DNA of 64,000 nt from Saccharothrix australiensis (GTDB lineage: Bacteria > Actinomycetota > Actinomycetes > Mycobacteriales > Pseudonocardiaceae). The position numbers and the translations under genes were made by a program. The notes beneath the pieces are model-generated. The model searched no databases. It saw only the letters and a program-made list of their open reading frames with translations, and was not told the origin of the DNA. Shown here piece after piece: positions 1 to 9,598 of the stretch. How positions within the stretch are numbered: the stretch's first letter is position 1; each line of letters begins with the position of its first letter. The stretch covers positions 1,178,001 through 1,242,000 of the forward strand of contig NZ_RBXO01000001.1 in assembly GCF_003634935.1 (NCBI RefSeq), read 5' to 3'.

Positions 1-160
1 GCGTCCGCGTGCCGGCCCGCGACGCACCCCCTTGACGAGGTGCAGGTCCGGGGGTGCGACCGCCCACATCGGCCAACCGGGACGCGCCCGAGGCCGTCCT
101 ACCAAGGTGAAAATCGGGGTCCTCGGTCAACCGCCCTCCCTGTCTGGCACCCTCGTGACC

Positions 161-1858
161 ATGACTCGGTCTGGGGGGGCCCGCACGCGCCCGGGTGTTC
201 TGGTGGTGCTGGTCGCGCTGCTCGCCGCGGTGTCGGCGTGCTCGGTCACACCGCCGCCCCCGCTGGTGCCGTCCACGCCGGGCATGACCGTCGTGCCGAA
301 GGAGAAGCTGAACGAGGTCGTCGTCGGGGTGGACGACGTCAAGGGCAGCTACAACCCCCACACGATGGCCGGGCAGTCGACGGTCACCACGGCGCTCGCG
401 TCGCTGCTGCTGCCCAGCACGTTCCGGGCCGACGCCGACGGCAGCCCGCGCGTCGACCTCGACCTGCTGGTCGGCGCCGAGGTCACGAAGGCCGAGCCGT
501 ACACCGTCACCTACACGATCCGGCGGGACGCCTCCTGGTCCGACGGCGCGCCGATCGCCGCCGAGGACTTCGTCTACCTGTGGGAGCGGATGCGCGCCGA
601 GCCGGGCGTGGTCGACCCGGCGGGCTACCGGCTGGTCTCCGACATCACCTCCCGCGAGGGCGGCAAGGTCGTCGAGGTCGTCTTCCGCCACCCCTACCCC
701 GGCTGGCGCAGCCTGTTCACCAACCTGCTGCCCGCCCACCTGCTCAAGGACGCGCCCGGCGGGTGGGCCGCCGCGCTGACCGACAGCTTCCCGGCGACCG
801 CGGGCCCGTTCGCCGTCCGCACGCTCGACCAGCCGCGCGGCGAGATCATCCTGGAGCGCAACGACCGGTTCTGGGAGCAGCCGGCCGCGCTCGACCGGGT
901 GGTGCTGCGCCGGGCGAGCCAGTCCGCCACGCTGGACGCGCTCAAGACCGGAGACGACCAGGCCGCGCTCGTCCGCGCCGACGAGAAGTCGTTGAAAGGC
1001 ATCGACGACCTCGCCCGGACAACGCCCCTGACAACGGCCGTCGTCCCCCGCGCCGAGGTGGTGCAGGTGCTGGCCAGGCCCGCCGCGCCCCAGATGACCG
1101 ACGTCCGGGTGCGCCAGGCGGTGCTGAACGCGCTCGACCGGGACGAGCTGATCGCCGCCGGCACCCGCAAGGGGCCCGCCGCCGAGCTCAGGGCCGACGC
1201 CCAGGTCGTGCCGCCCACCAAGGCCGGTTACCAGCCGACGTTCCAGCCCAACCCGACGCCGGTCGCCCAACTGCTGACCGAGGCCGGCTACACGCCGCAG
1301 AACGGCGGCTGGGCGCGGGACGGTAAACAACTGTCGCTCACCATCGCCGCACCCGACGGCGTCGAGCCGTATGTGACCGTCGCGCACCAGGTCCAGCGTC
1401 AACTGTCATTGTCCGGAATCGCCGGACGGGTCCTTACAACGCCGCCGAATCAGTTGTTCGGACGTGATCTCTCCGGCACGGCGACAACCGACGTCGAGGT
1501 GGTCGACATTGCGGTGGTGCCGCGCGTCGACACCGGTGATTCCGCCGCGGCGCTCGCTTCCGCATTCGGCTGCCGCGCCTCGTTGGGCGACGTCAGTACA
1601 CCCATTCCGGCGAATCTGTCGGGTTTCTGCGATCAGTCCGTCCAGACCACGATCGAGGACGCGCTGACCGGGAACGTGCTGCTGTCCGACGCCCTGGCGC
1701 GCGTCGAGCCGGTGCTCTGGCAACAGGCGGTCGCGATGCCGTTGTTCCAGGTAGCGGACCTGCTGGTGGTCCTGCCGCAGGCCCAGAACGTGACCGCGGG
1801 CGCCCCCTTCGCGGGTCCGCTCAGCGGTGCGTCCACCTGGCGCAGGGAAGGCCGCTGA
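161..1858 (+). CDS. lpqW: LpqW-like family 5 solute-binding lipoprotein
   Basis: This is an exported lipoprotein of about 565 residues with the fold of peptide-type ABC binding proteins. From ATG 161 the signal peptide is short (basic start, then a VLVVLVALLAAVSA core) and ends in a lipobox cysteine at residue 27. GTG 155 is an alternative start. The body shows family 5 features such as SYNPHT, WSDGAPI and the late motif LWQQAVAMPLFQ. In mycobacteria and corynebacteria a protein of this kind, LpqW, lies close to mshB and influences PIM/lipomannan synthesis rather than peptide uptake. Here a dpp operon sits between it and mshB. The lpqW name rests on that synteny and on length. A second dipeptide-binding protein is the alternative. 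Confidence 0.62.
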   Translation: MTRSGGARTRPGVLVVLVALLAAVSACSVTPPPPLVPSTPGMTVVPKEKLNEVVVGVDDVKGSYNPHTMAGQSTVTTALASLLLPSTFRADADGSPRVDLDLLVGAEVTKAEPYTVTYTIRRDASWSDGAPIAAEDFVYLWERMRAEPGVVDPAGYRLVSDITSREGGKVVEVVFRHPYPGWRSLFTNLLPAHLLKDAPGGWAAALTDSFPATAGPFAVRTLDQPRGEIILERNDRFWEQPAALDRVVLRRASQSATLDALKTGDDQAALVRADEKSLKGIDDLARTTPLTTAVVPRAEVVQVLARPAAPQMTDVRVRQAVLNALDRDELIAAGTRKGPAAELRADAQVVPPTKAGYQPTFQPNPTPVAQLLTEAGYTPQNGGWARDGKQLSLTIAAPDGVEPYVTVAHQVQRQLSLSGIAGRVLTTPPNQLFGRDLSGTATTDVEVVDIAVVPRVDTGDSAAALASAFGCRASLGDVSTPIPANLSGFCDQSVQTTIEDALTGNVLLSDALARVEPVLWQQAVAMPLFQVADLLVVLPQAQNVTAGAPFAGPLSGASTWRREGR

Positions 1859-1919
1859 CCGCCGGCGCGCCGCATTGGCCTTGGTTCGCCGCGTGTCGAA
1901 GTGCGTGCGCTGTGCAATA

Positions 1920-1949
1920 TTGACAGTATTCCAGGTGTCCGGTTAACGA
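1920..1949 (+). promoter_or_regulatory. Candidate promoter of the dpp operon
   Basis: A perfect -35 hexamer TTGACA (1920-1925) is followed after 18 bp by TAACGA (1944-1949). It lies in the 301-bp gap after the LpqW-like gene and would give a leader of about 200 nt before the dppA start. No other gene is visible in this gap. A second weak -10-like TTATGG near 2099 could shorten the leader. Confidence 0.45.
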
Positions 1950-2159
1950 TCCTCCCGCGCGGTAACGACGGAGTAGCTTGCTGCTACCGGCGTGTCACCC
2001 TTTGGTCACGATCGGCCTTGGGGGAGTGACCCTGCTTGCGGCAGGTTCTTATCGTGCTGCAACGGTGTGTCGGTTCGGGGCGCGTTTGGCACATCACGGT
2101 TATGGGTGGAGTTGTGGCAAACGCCTCACTCCGGCCCGGTGCTAGGAGGGCACGTGTCG

Positions 2160-3989
2160 ATGAGGAGATCAAAAGCTGTCTCGGCGCTCGCGCTGCTGAC
2201 CGGCGCGGCACTCTTGCTGAGTGCGTGCGGTGGTGGCGGCACCAGCGGGAGCGACCAGGGGGGTCAGCAGAACGCCGACCCCGGCAAGATCGGCGGCCAG
2301 GACGAGCTGTTGAAGCGTCCGAAGGTGGACGACATCGGCGAGATCTCGGTCGTCGTGGAAGAGGGCTTCCACAACTACAACAACTACATCGGCGCGACGA
2401 ACAACTTCTCCAGCGTCATCGCGCTCTCCCAGGTGTCGCCCTCGCCCTACATCGCGGACCTCTCGCCGGACGGCAAGGTCGTCATCAAGGTCGACGGCGA
2501 CCTGATGGAGTCGATCAAGGTCACCTCCACCGAACCGCAGACGATCGAGTGGAAGGTCAACAAGGCCGCGGTCTGGTCGGACGGCAAGCCGATCGACTGC
2601 GACGACTTCCACCTCAAGTGGCTCGCCGGCGCCAGCAAGGCGACCATCAAGGGCGACGACGGCTCCGAGGCCGGCATCTTCGACACGTCCCCGACGGGCT
2701 ACGAGAACATCGAGAAGCTCGAGTGCTCGGACGACGACAAGACGATCAAGACCACGTTCTTCAAGGACCAGGCGTTCGCGGACTACCGCTCGCTGTTCTC
2801 CTACATCGGTAGCGACGGCATCCTGCCGGCGCACATCCTGGAGGAGAAGACGGGCGTCGCCGACATCACCAAGGTGACGCCGGACCAGAACGACGAGACG
2901 GTCAAGAAGGTCGCCGAGTTCTTCACCAAGGGCTGGCTGGGCTTCGACCCGTCGGTCGCCCTGTCCGGTGGCCCGTACCTGATCGAGTCGACGGACCTGA
3001 AGGACCAGACGGTCCTCGTCCGCAACCCGAAGTGGTGGGGCGAGAAGCCCGCCGCGTCGAAGGTCATCCTCAAGACCAACACGGACGCGCAGTCGGCGGC
3101 CCAGCAGCTCCAGAACAAGGAAGCCGTCGTCATCGCGCCGCAGGCCGACCCGGCGGTGGCGCAGCAGCTCCGCGGCGACAGCTCGTTCAAGGTGTTCGCG
3201 GCCGGTGGCCAGACCTTCGAGCACGTCGACTTCAACATGAGCCGCCCCCTGTTCAAGCAGAACAAGGAGCTGCGCGTGGCGATCGCCCAGTGCTTCGACC
3301 GCGAGGACCTGGTCGAGAAGCTGATCAAGGACGTCGACCCCAACGCCAAGCCGCTCGGCAACTTCATGTTCATGCCGAACGAGGTCGGCTACGAGGACCA
3401 CTACAGCGACACCGGCAAGGGCGACGTGGCCGCGGCCAAGAAGACCCTCGAGGACGCCGGCTGGAAGCAGGGTGGCGACGGCATCTACACCAAGGGTGAG
3501 TTCCGCGCGTCCTTCAAGCTGGGCCACAAGATCGTCCAGCGGCGCGCCGACACCGTCCGCATCCTGCAGGACAAGTGCCGCCAGGCCGGCATCGAGATCA
3601 TCGACGACCAGGCCGCCGACTTCAACGACAAGCGCCTCCCGGCGTCGGAGTTCGACGCGGCGCTGTTCGCGTGGGTCGGTCAGCCGGTGAAGGCCGGTTC
3701 GTACGGCAACTACGCCCAGAAGGAAAAGGGCGGCACGGGCAACTACAACCTGTACGACTCGGCCGTGGTGACCGAGAAGTGGCAGGCCGCGAACCGCATG
3801 CTCGACTTCCAGAAGCGCATCGAGGCGATGAACGAGATCGACAAGCAGATGCGCGACGACATGCACAGCGTTCCGCTGTTCCAGCTCGCCGACTTCGCCG
3901 CTTCCACGGCGGACATCTCCCCGATTTCCTACATCGGTGTGGGTGGCGGCGTGACGTGGAACCTGTACGCCTGGCAGATCAAGAAGTAA
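2160..3989 (+). CDS. dppA: Peptide/dipeptide ABC transporter substrate-binding lipoprotein
   Basis: This lipid-anchored receptor captures peptides outside the membrane and delivers them to the permease pair encoded downstream. ATG 2160 follows a GGAGGG ribosome site by 9 nt, and GTG 2154 is the alternative. The signal peptide (RRSKAVSALALLTGAALLLSAC) ends in a lipobox, and a glycine-rich linker follows. The family 5 core contains WSDGKPIDC and LRVAIAQCFDRED and ends near residue 609. Most codons end in C or G. It is the first gene of a five-gene transporter set. A 145-bp gap with a hairpin separates it from the permeases, which would fit a higher level of binding protein than of the rest. The peptide class is not readable from the sequence. 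Confidence 0.85.
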   Translation: MRRSKAVSALALLTGAALLLSACGGGGTSGSDQGGQQNADPGKIGGQDELLKRPKVDDIGEISVVVEEGFHNYNNYIGATNNFSSVIALSQVSPSPYIADLSPDGKVVIKVDGDLMESIKVTSTEPQTIEWKVNKAAVWSDGKPIDCDDFHLKWLAGASKATIKGDDGSEAGIFDTSPTGYENIEKLECSDDDKTIKTTFFKDQAFADYRSLFSYIGSDGILPAHILEEKTGVADITKVTPDQNDETVKKVAEFFTKGWLGFDPSVALSGGPYLIESTDLKDQTVLVRNPKWWGEKPAASKVILKTNTDAQSAAQQLQNKEAVVIAPQADPAVAQQLRGDSSFKVFAAGGQTFEHVDFNMSRPLFKQNKELRVAIAQCFDREDLVEKLIKDVDPNAKPLGNFMFMPNEVGYEDHYSDTGKGDVAAAKKTLEDAGWKQGGDGIYTKGEFRASFKLGHKIVQRRADTVRILQDKCRQAGIEIIDDQAADFNDKRLPASEFDAALFAWVGQPVKAGSYGNYAQKEKGGTGNYNLYDSAVVTEKWQAANRMLDFQKRIEAMNEIDKQMRDDMHSVPLFQLADFAASTADISPISYIGVGGGVTWNLYAWQIKK

Positions 3990-4033
3990 GTCGAGCTGCC
4001 ACCAGCTCCGACGCCAACTGATTGAATCCGACC

Positions 4034-4065
4034 GGGGGGCCGGGTGCCACGAGCACCGGCCCCCC
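4034..4065 (+). terminator. Hairpin between binding protein and permease genes
   Basis: GGGGGGCCGG (4034-4043) pairs with CCGGCCCCCC (4056-4065), and the stem continues through GTGC/GCAC with one bulge. There is no T-tract. It probably attenuates or stabilises the dppA message ahead of dppB. Confidence 0.5.
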
Positions 4066-4134
4066 GGGCGGCGTCCGCGTCAGGTAGGCTGGCCCGCTTG
4101 CGGCGGGGGCGCCTAGGGAGACTAGAGACTTGTC

Positions 4135-5133
4135 ATGTTCCGTTACATAATCCGGCGGTTGTTGATCTCGATTCCGCTGTTGATCGTCGCGTCGTTCCTC
4201 TGCTTCGGGCTCGTCAACGCCATGGGTGATCCCCTGGGCGAGTGGAAGCTCCAGAAGCCGAGGACCCCGGCGGAGATCAGCGCTGCCTACGAGCGGACCG
4301 GCTACAACAAGCCGTTCCTGGAGCGCTACGTCGACTGGGCCGGTGACTTCGTGACCGGCGACTGGGGCGAGTCCGTCGTGCCCGGCAACTCGGGCAAGCC
4401 CGTCAAGGAGAACGTGCTCAACGCGTTCAGCGTGACGCTCCGGCTGATCCTGGGCGCCGAGGTCATCGCACTCGTGCTCGGCATCGCGGTCGGTGTCATC
4501 GGCGCGGTGCGACAATACTCGATCTTCGACTACATAGCGACCGGCATATCGTTCACCATGTTCTCGATGCCGCTGTTCTGCATCGCGCTCGTGCTGAAGG
4601 CCGGTGGCATCGAGCTGAACAACTGGCTGGAATCGCTCGGGGCGGACCGGTGGATCATCACCGCGGGACCGCCGGGCGCCGGGTTCAGCGGCAGCCTCGG
4701 CAACCAGGTGTTCCAGTACACCGGCGCGTACGTGCTGCCGACCATTTGCCTGGTCGCGATCCAGTTCGCGCTGTACAGCCGTTTCCAGCGCGCGTCGATG
4801 CTCGACACGCTGAACGCGGACTACGTGCGCACGGCACAGGCGAAGGGCATCTCCCAGGCGCGGGCGATCTTCAAGCACGCGTTCCGCAACGCGCTCATCC
4901 CGATCATCACGGTGTCCTCGCTCAACATCGGCGCGAACTTCGGTGGCGCGGTGATCACGGAAACGGTGTTCGGCTGGTCCGGCATGGGCAAGTTCCTCGT
5001 CGATGCGATCACGAAGCTCGAACCCTACGAGGTGCTCGGCTTCATGATGGTGACGGCCGTGTTCATCATCGTGTTCAACCTGATTGCGGACGTGCTGTAC
5101 GCGATCCTGGACCCGAGGATTCGCCTTGACTGA
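4135..5133 (+). CDS. dppB: Peptide ABC transporter permease, DppB type
   Basis: This 332-residue inner-membrane permease is the first of the transporter's pair. It opens with the typical MFRYIIRRLLISIPLLIVAS, whose first membrane helix is in the family's usual place, then a long extracytoplasmic loop (about residues 30-95). Five more helices follow. The cytoplasmic EAA loop, seen as DYVRTAQAKGISQARAIFKHAFRNA (given here by its key residues T-A-K-G and the final RNA), docks on the ATPases. The end matches the family (ILDPRIRLD). Its stop overlaps the TTG start of dppC, so the two are translationally coupled. Confidence 0.9.
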   Translation: MFRYIIRRLLISIPLLIVASFLCFGLVNAMGDPLGEWKLQKPRTPAEISAAYERTGYNKPFLERYVDWAGDFVTGDWGESVVPGNSGKPVKENVLNAFSVTLRLILGAEVIALVLGIAVGVIGAVRQYSIFDYIATGISFTMFSMPLFCIALVLKAGGIELNNWLESLGADRWIITAGPPGAGFSGSLGNQVFQYTGAYVLPTICLVAIQFALYSRFQRASMLDTLNADYVRTAQAKGISQARAIFKHAFRNALIPIITVSSLNIGANFGGAVITETVFGWSGMGKFLVDAITKLEPYEVLGFMMVTAVFIIVFNLIADVLYAILDPRIRLD

Positions 5134-6079
5134 GATCGGTTCCCCCGTGGCCGCGCCCGCCGCGCCGACCTCCGGTGGCGAGGGCAGCCAGTTCGACAGC
5201 ACCGCCGCGCGCAAGCAGTGGCAGGTCATCCTGCGGCGGTTCACGCGGCACAAGGCGGCGCTGGTCGGCCTGGTGCTGTTCGCGCTGCTGGTGCTGTTCG
5301 CGTTCTTCGGCGGGCTGCTCTGGAAGCACCCCTACACCGAGACCACGCGCCGGTACCTCCCGCCGAGCGCCGACCACCCGTTCGGCACCGACCGGCTCGG
5401 GTTCGACATGGTGGCGCAGATCATCCGCGGCACGCAGTTCTCGCTCCAGATCGCGATCTTCGTCGCGGTGCTGTCCACGATCATCGGCGTCGTCCTCGGC
5501 GCGCTCGCGGGCTACAAACGGGGCTGGGTCGACGCGGTCATCAGCCGGTTCATCGACCTGATCCTGGTGATCCCCAGCCTGGTCATCGCGGCCGTGCTGG
5601 TGCGCAACAGCTTCGTGGCGTCGGTGGCCGGTGGCGGCGGCAGCAACTGGCTGATCGTGGCCCTGTACCTGGGCCTGATCATGTGGCTGTCCATCGCCCG
5701 CGTCATCCGCGGCATGGTGCTGTCGCTGCGGGAGAAGGAGTTCGTGGAGGCCGCCCGCGCGCTGGGCGCGTCCACCACCCGGATCGTGTTCCGGCACATC
5801 CTGCCCAACACCGTGGACGTGATCATCGTCAACGCGACGCTGGCCATCGCCCAAGCGGTGCTGCTGGAGGCCGCGCTGTCGTTCATCGGCCTCGGCGTGC
5901 AGAGCCCGGACACGTCGCTGGGCCTCATGATCAGCCTGAACAAGAACGAGTTGACGCTGCACCCGTGGCTGTTCTTCATGCCGTTCCTGTTCATCGTGCT
6001 GATCTCGCTGTCGGTCAACTTCATCGGTGACGGTCTCCGGGACGCCTTCGACCCGCGCCAGAAGAGGGTGAAGGCATGA
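5126..6079 (+). CDS. dppC: Peptide ABC transporter permease, DppC type
   Basis: This is the second permease, 317 residues. I chose TTG 5126 because it overlaps the dppB stop and removes an unlikely upstream extension. It encodes L/M-TEIGSPVAAP. A cytoplasmic N-terminal tail of about 55 residues is followed by a helix (LVGLVLFALLVLFAFFGGLL), the family motif HPFGTDRLGFDM, and then the transmembrane core with an EAA loop (FVEAARALGASTTRIVFRH). The C-terminus (GDGLRDAFDPR) is typical. The stop is embedded in ATGA with the start of dppD. Confidence 0.88.
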   Translation: MTEIGSPVAAPAAPTSGGEGSQFDSTAARKQWQVILRRFTRHKAALVGLVLFALLVLFAFFGGLLWKHPYTETTRRYLPPSADHPFGTDRLGFDMVAQIIRGTQFSLQIAIFVAVLSTIIGVVLGALAGYKRGWVDAVISRFIDLILVIPSLVIAAVLVRNSFVASVAGGGGSNWLIVALYLGLIMWLSIARVIRGMVLSLREKEFVEAARALGASTTRIVFRHILPNTVDVIIVNATLAIAQAVLLEAALSFIGLGVQSPDTSLGLMISLNKNELTLHPWLFFMPFLFIVLISLSVNFIGDGLRDAFDPRQKRVKA

Positions 6080-7254
6080 GTGAGTTGGACGTGATGAACG
6101 AGCCCGAGTCGGCGACCGGCTCCCGCCGCGGCGAGAAGCTGCTCAAGGTCGAGAACCTGTCGGTGGACTTCCCGACCGAGGACGGCGTGGTGCACGCCGT
6201 GCGCGACGTGTCGTTCACGCTCGGCGCGGGCGAGGTGCTGGGCATCGTCGGCGAGTCCGGCTCCGGCAAGTCGGTCTCGTCGATGGCGATCATGGGCCTG
6301 CTGCCCAAGACCGCGCGGATCGGCGGGTCGATCAAGTTCAAGGACCGCGAGCTGGTCGGCCTGACCTACAAGCAGATGCAGCCGGTGCGCGGCAACGGCA
6401 TCGCGATGATCTTCCAGGACCCGATGACGTCGCTGAACCCCGTCTACACGGTGGGCTGGCAGCTGGCCGAGGCGTACCTGGCGCACCACGACGTGTCGAA
6501 GAAGGCCGCGTGGGCCAAGGCCGTCGAGGCGCTGGAGCTGGTGGGCATCCCGCAGCCGGACCGCCGCGCGTCGCAGTACCCGCACGAGTTCTCCGGCGGC
6601 ATGCGGCAGCGGGCGATGATCGCGATGGCGATCATCAACGACCCGGACGTGATCGTCGCCGACGAGCCCACCACGGCGCTCGACGTGACCGTGCAGGCGC
6701 AGATCCTGGACACGCTGCTGCGCATCCGGGACGAGACGAGCGCGGGCATCATGATCATCACCCACGACCTCGGCGTCGTGGCGGGCATGGTGGACCGCGT
6801 CCAGGTCATGTACGGCGGCACGGTCGTCGAGCAGGGCGCCGTGGACGAGGTCTTCGAAGCGCAGCGGATGCCGTACACGGTCGGCCTGCTCGGGTCCATC
6901 CCGAACCCGCAGCTGCTGGGCAAGCGGCTCACGCCGATCAAGGGCGCGCCGCCCTCGCTGATGAACCTGCCGAAGGGCTGCTCGTTCTCACCGCGGTGCC
7001 CGCTGGCGATCGACGAGTGCCGGGAGACCGAACCCGCGCTGCTGGAGACCGACCGGCACGGCCACTTCGCGCGCTGCCACCGGTCCGGGTACCTGGCCAC
7101 CATCGAGCAGCCGCAGAAGCTGTTCGCGCACGAGGAGATCGGCGTGGTGGAGAACCCCGCGGCGCTGACGATGGCCGACCCGGACATCCCCGTGGCCGAG
7201 GACCTCGAGGACGTGGAGGCGCGGCTGCACGAAGAGGAGAGCTCGACCTCATGA
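6076..7254 (+). CDS. dppD: Peptide ABC transporter ATPase, DppD type
   Basis: This 392-residue ATPase powers the dpp permeases. It carries a Walker A GESGSGKS (59-66), an ABC signature EFSGGMRQR starting at residue 171, a Walker B with D196-E197, and an H-loop in IITHDLG. The oligopeptide-transporter C-terminal domain contains a cysteine set ([14 protein letters not shown], then a later C) that in OppD/DppD relatives can bind an iron-sulphur cluster. After this domain comes an acidic tail of about 60 residues (EEIGVVENP to EEESSTS) that looks lineage-specific. ATGA overlaps link it to dppC upstream and to dppF downstream. Confidence 0.9.
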   Translation: MSELDVMNEPESATGSRRGEKLLKVENLSVDFPTEDGVVHAVRDVSFTLGAGEVLGIVGESGSGKSVSSMAIMGLLPKTARIGGSIKFKDRELVGLTYKQMQPVRGNGIAMIFQDPMTSLNPVYTVGWQLAEAYLAHHDVSKKAAWAKAVEALELVGIPQPDRRASQYPHEFSGGMRQRAMIAMAIINDPDVIVADEPTTALDVTVQAQILDTLLRIRDETSAGIMIITHDLGVVAGMVDRVQVMYGGTVVEQGAVDEVFEAQRMPYTVGLLGSIPNPQLLGKRLTPIKGAPPSLMNLPKGCSFSPRCPLAIDECRETEPALLETDRHGHFARCHRSGYLATIEQPQKLFAHEEIGVVENPAALTMADPDIPVAEDLEDVEARLHEEESSTS

Positions 7255-8309
7255 CCACCACAACTGACGTGAACCCGCAGGCGGGTGGCGCCTCGTCGGG
7301 CGGCGGCGCGGCGCCGCTGCTGGAGGTCCGGGACCTCGTCAAGTCCTTCCCGGTGCGCGGCGGCGGGATCATCCCGCGCACCGTCGGGCAGGTGCAGGCC
7401 GTGTCCGGCGTGACGTTCGACCTCCTGCCGGGCGAGACGCTGGGCCTGGTCGGCGAGTCCGGCTGCGGCAAGTCCACCACCGGGCGCGCCATCCTCCAGC
7501 TGCACAAGCCGACGTCCGGCTCGGTCAAGTTCCAGGGCCGCGAGCTGACCTCGCTGCGCGGCAAGGAACTCCGGGACGTGCGGCGGAACATGCAGATCGT
7601 GTTCCAGGACCCGTACGCGTCGCTGAACCCGCGCTGGCAGATCAACGAGCTGATCTCGGAGCCGTTCAAGATCCACGGGGTGGAGCGCGGCGAGGACGTC
7701 CAGAGCCGGGTCAACGAGCTGATGGAGCTCGTCGGGCTGAACCCGGAGCACCGCAACCGCTACGCCCACGAGTTCTCCGGCGGCCAGCGGCAGCGCATCG
7801 GCATCGCCCGCGCGCTGGCGCTGAACCCCAAGCTCGTCGTGCTGGACGAGCCGGTGTCCGCGCTGGACGTGTCGGTGCAGGCCGGCGTCGTGAACCTGCT
7901 GGAGGAGTTGCAGGAGCGGCTGGGCCTGGCGTACCTGTTCGTGGCGCACGACCTGTCGGTCGTCCGGCACATCTCGGACCGGGTCGCCGTCATGTACCTC
8001 GGCAAGATCATCGAGATCGGTGAGCGCGAGGACATCTACGCCCGGCCGATGCACCCGTACACGCAGGCCCTGCTGTCGGCCGTGCCGGTGCCCAACCCCA
8101 AGCTGGAGCGGCAGCGCCAGCGGATCGTGCTCACCGGTGACGTGCCGTCGCCGGTGAACCCGCCCTCGGGCTGCCGCTTCCGCACCCGCTGCTGGAAGGC
8201 GCAGGACATCTGCGCCGTCGAGGAGCCCAAGCTGGAACGCCGCGGCGACGGCGAGGGCACGCTCTCGGCGTGCCACTTCGCCGAGGTCAAGCCGCTGCTG
8301 GTCGGCTGA
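7251..8309 (+). CDS. dppF: Peptide ABC transporter ATPase, DppF type
   Basis: This is the partner ATPase, 352 residues, starting at ATG 7251 within the dppD stop (ATGA). Walker A is GESGCGKST (68-76), the signature is [15 protein letters not shown], and Walker B is [12 protein letters not shown]. The oligopeptide C-terminal domain again has cysteines ([15 protein letters not shown]). DppD and DppF together form the heterodimeric motor. The operon ends here with a very strong terminator 7 bp after the stop. Confidence 0.9.
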   Translation: MTTTTDVNPQAGGASSGGGAAPLLEVRDLVKSFPVRGGGIIPRTVGQVQAVSGVTFDLLPGETLGLVGESGCGKSTTGRAILQLHKPTSGSVKFQGRELTSLRGKELRDVRRNMQIVFQDPYASLNPRWQINELISEPFKIHGVERGEDVQSRVNELMELVGLNPEHRNRYAHEFSGGQRQRIGIARALALNPKLVVLDEPVSALDVSVQAGVVNLLEELQERLGLAYLFVAHDLSVVRHISDRVAVMYLGKIIEIGEREDIYARPMHPYTQALLSAVPVPNPKLERQRQRIVLTGDVPSPVNPPSGCRFRTRCWKAQDICAVEEPKLERRGDGEGTLSACHFAEVKPLLVG

Positions 8310-8316
8310 CGGCCGG

Positions 8317-8347
8317 GTCGGGGCCACCGGTTTCCGGTGGCCCCGAC
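8317..8347 (+). terminator. Terminator of the dpp operon
   Basis: A perfect 14-bp stem, GTCGGGGCCACCGG (8317-8330) with its complement (8334-8347), has a TTT loop and begins just after dppF. It separates the transporter operon from mshB. Confidence 0.8.
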
Positions 8348-8381
8348 AGCCGTTGTCGGACCCTGTCTCTACGCTGATCCG

Positions 8382-9212
8382 GTGACGCTGACTGCTCCAC
8401 CACGGTTGCTGCTGGTACACGCACACCCTGACGACGAGAGCCTGTGGACGGGCGGCACGATCGCCCGCTACGCGGCGAGCGGCGTGCACGTCACCGTGGT
8501 CACCTGCACCCTCGGCGAGGAGGGCGAGATCATCCCGCCCGCGCTGCGCGAGCTGACCGCCGACGCGGCCGACCAACTGGGCGGCTACCGCGTGGCCGAG
8601 CTGCGATCCGCCTGCGCCGCGCTCGGCGTGACCGACCACCGCTTCCTGGGCGGCATCGGCCGGTGGCGCGACTCCGGGATGGCCGGGGTGGCGGCCAACG
8701 ACCACCCGCGCGCGTTCGTGCGCGGCCCGTTCGACGAGCAGGTGGCCGACCTGTCCGCCATCATCACCTCGGTGAAGCCCCAGGTGGTGGTCACCTACGA
8801 CGCCTTCGGCGGCTACGGCCACCCGGACCACATCCGGGCGCACGAGATCACGATGGCGGCGGCGGGCGAGGTCGACCGCGTGTTCTTCGCCGTCACGTCG
8901 CGGTCCGCGACCGAGGCGGGCGTGGCGGCGCTGGCCGCGCACGAGGACCTGCCGTGGCGGCTGCCCGAGCCCGGCGAGCTGCCCGTGACGGACGACGCCG
9001 ACATCACGACCACCATCGACGTGTCGGAGCACCTGGTGGCCAAGGTGCGGGCGCTGCGGGCGCACGCCACGCAGGTCAGCGTGTGGCAGGACGGCGTGGC
9101 GTACGCGCTGTCCAACGGGATCGCGCAGCCCCTCGTGCCCGCCGAGCACTACGTGCTGGCGCGCGGCTCCGCCGAGGGCGCCGGTACCGACCTGTTCGGG
9201 GGGCTGGATTGA
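8382..9212 (+). CDS. mshB: GlcNAc-Ins deacetylase, mycothiol synthesis
   Basis: MshB removes the acetyl group from GlcNAc-inositol to give GlcN-Ins, the second committed step of mycothiol synthesis. This 276-residue protein has the zinc motif AHPDDE near residue 14, the MshB-type runs VTCTLGEEGE and WRDSGMAG, and a third zinc ligand in GYGHPDH. GTG 8382 lies 6 nt after TACGCT (8370-8375), which suggests a leaderless message. The start closely matches mycobacterial MshB. Neighbours fdxA and dapC also match the mycobacterial order. Mycothiol S-conjugate amidase (Mca) is the closest paralogue, but length and motifs favour MshB. Confidence 0.9.
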   Translation: MTLTAPPRLLLVHAHPDDESLWTGGTIARYAASGVHVTVVTCTLGEEGEIIPPALRELTADAADQLGGYRVAELRSACAALGVTDHRFLGGIGRWRDSGMAGVAANDHPRAFVRGPFDEQVADLSAIITSVKPQVVVTYDAFGGYGHPDHIRAHEITMAAAGEVDRVFFAVTSRSATEAGVAALAAHEDLPWRLPEPGELPVTDDADITTTIDVSEHLVAKVRALRAHATQVSVWQDGVAYALSNGIAQPLVPAEHYVLARGSAEGAGTDLFGGLD

Positions 9213-9598
9213 GGGAGCGGTTGGCGATCGGGGCGCTGATGGTCCAGGCGTTCGTGCTCGCGGTGCTGGAGCTGTTCTTCCTGCCGCTGCGCCTGGACGG
9301 CACGACGCTACCCCTGCTCGACGACTACCCGTTCCCGGTCACGGTCCTGGTCGCGACCCTCACCACGCCGCTGCTGGTGGTCGGCGCGTCCCGGTACGCC
9401 CGGCGCACCCTGACCGCCGCCGCGCCGCTGCTGGTGTGGCTCGGGACGCTGCTGCTGTTCGCCGTGCTCGGTCCGGGCGGCGACGTGGTGCTGCCCGACG
9501 ACTGGCGCTCGCTGCTGCTGCTCGCCGGGGGCGCGCTCCCGAGCGCCGTCGCGGTGGGCGCGTTCGTGGGGAGGCAGGCCGGTGTCGGCGATCAGTGA
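9209..9598 (+). CDS. Small four-helix membrane protein
   Basis: This is a 129-residue integral membrane protein with no assigned function. Four hydrophobic segments are visible: MVQAFVLAVLELFFLPL, TVLVATLTTPLLVVG, PLLVWLGTLLLFAVL and LLLLAGGALPSAVAV. TTG 9209 overlaps the mshB stop (TTGA), so it is translationally coupled. ATG 9239 is the alternative start. A membrane protein occupies the same place after mshB in mycobacteria (the Rv1171 position), so the pairing with mshB is conserved. A role linked to mycothiol is only a guess. Confidence 0.75.
   Translation: MRERLAIGALMVQAFVLAVLELFFLPLRLDGTTLPLLDDYPFPVTVLVATLTTPLLVVGASRYARRTLTAAAPLLVWLGTLLLFAVLGPGGDVVLPDDWRSLLLLAGGALPSAVAVGAFVGRQAGVGDQ

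Noticed and set aside
1..160. An N-terminal extension of the first lipoprotein from base 32
   Set aside because: It would place 43 residues before a clean signal peptide. An inverted repeat (23-31 with 50-58) here fits a terminator of the preceding gene instead.
2169..3866. A 565-codon minus-strand frame
   Set aside because: It is antisense to dppA, with V/D/L/R-biased composition typical of shadow frames.
6444..9149. A 901-codon open frame on the minus strand
   Set aside because: It lies opposite dppD, dppF and mshB, which have full domain motifs. The frame is His/Arg/Val-rich without motifs and is open only because of high GC.
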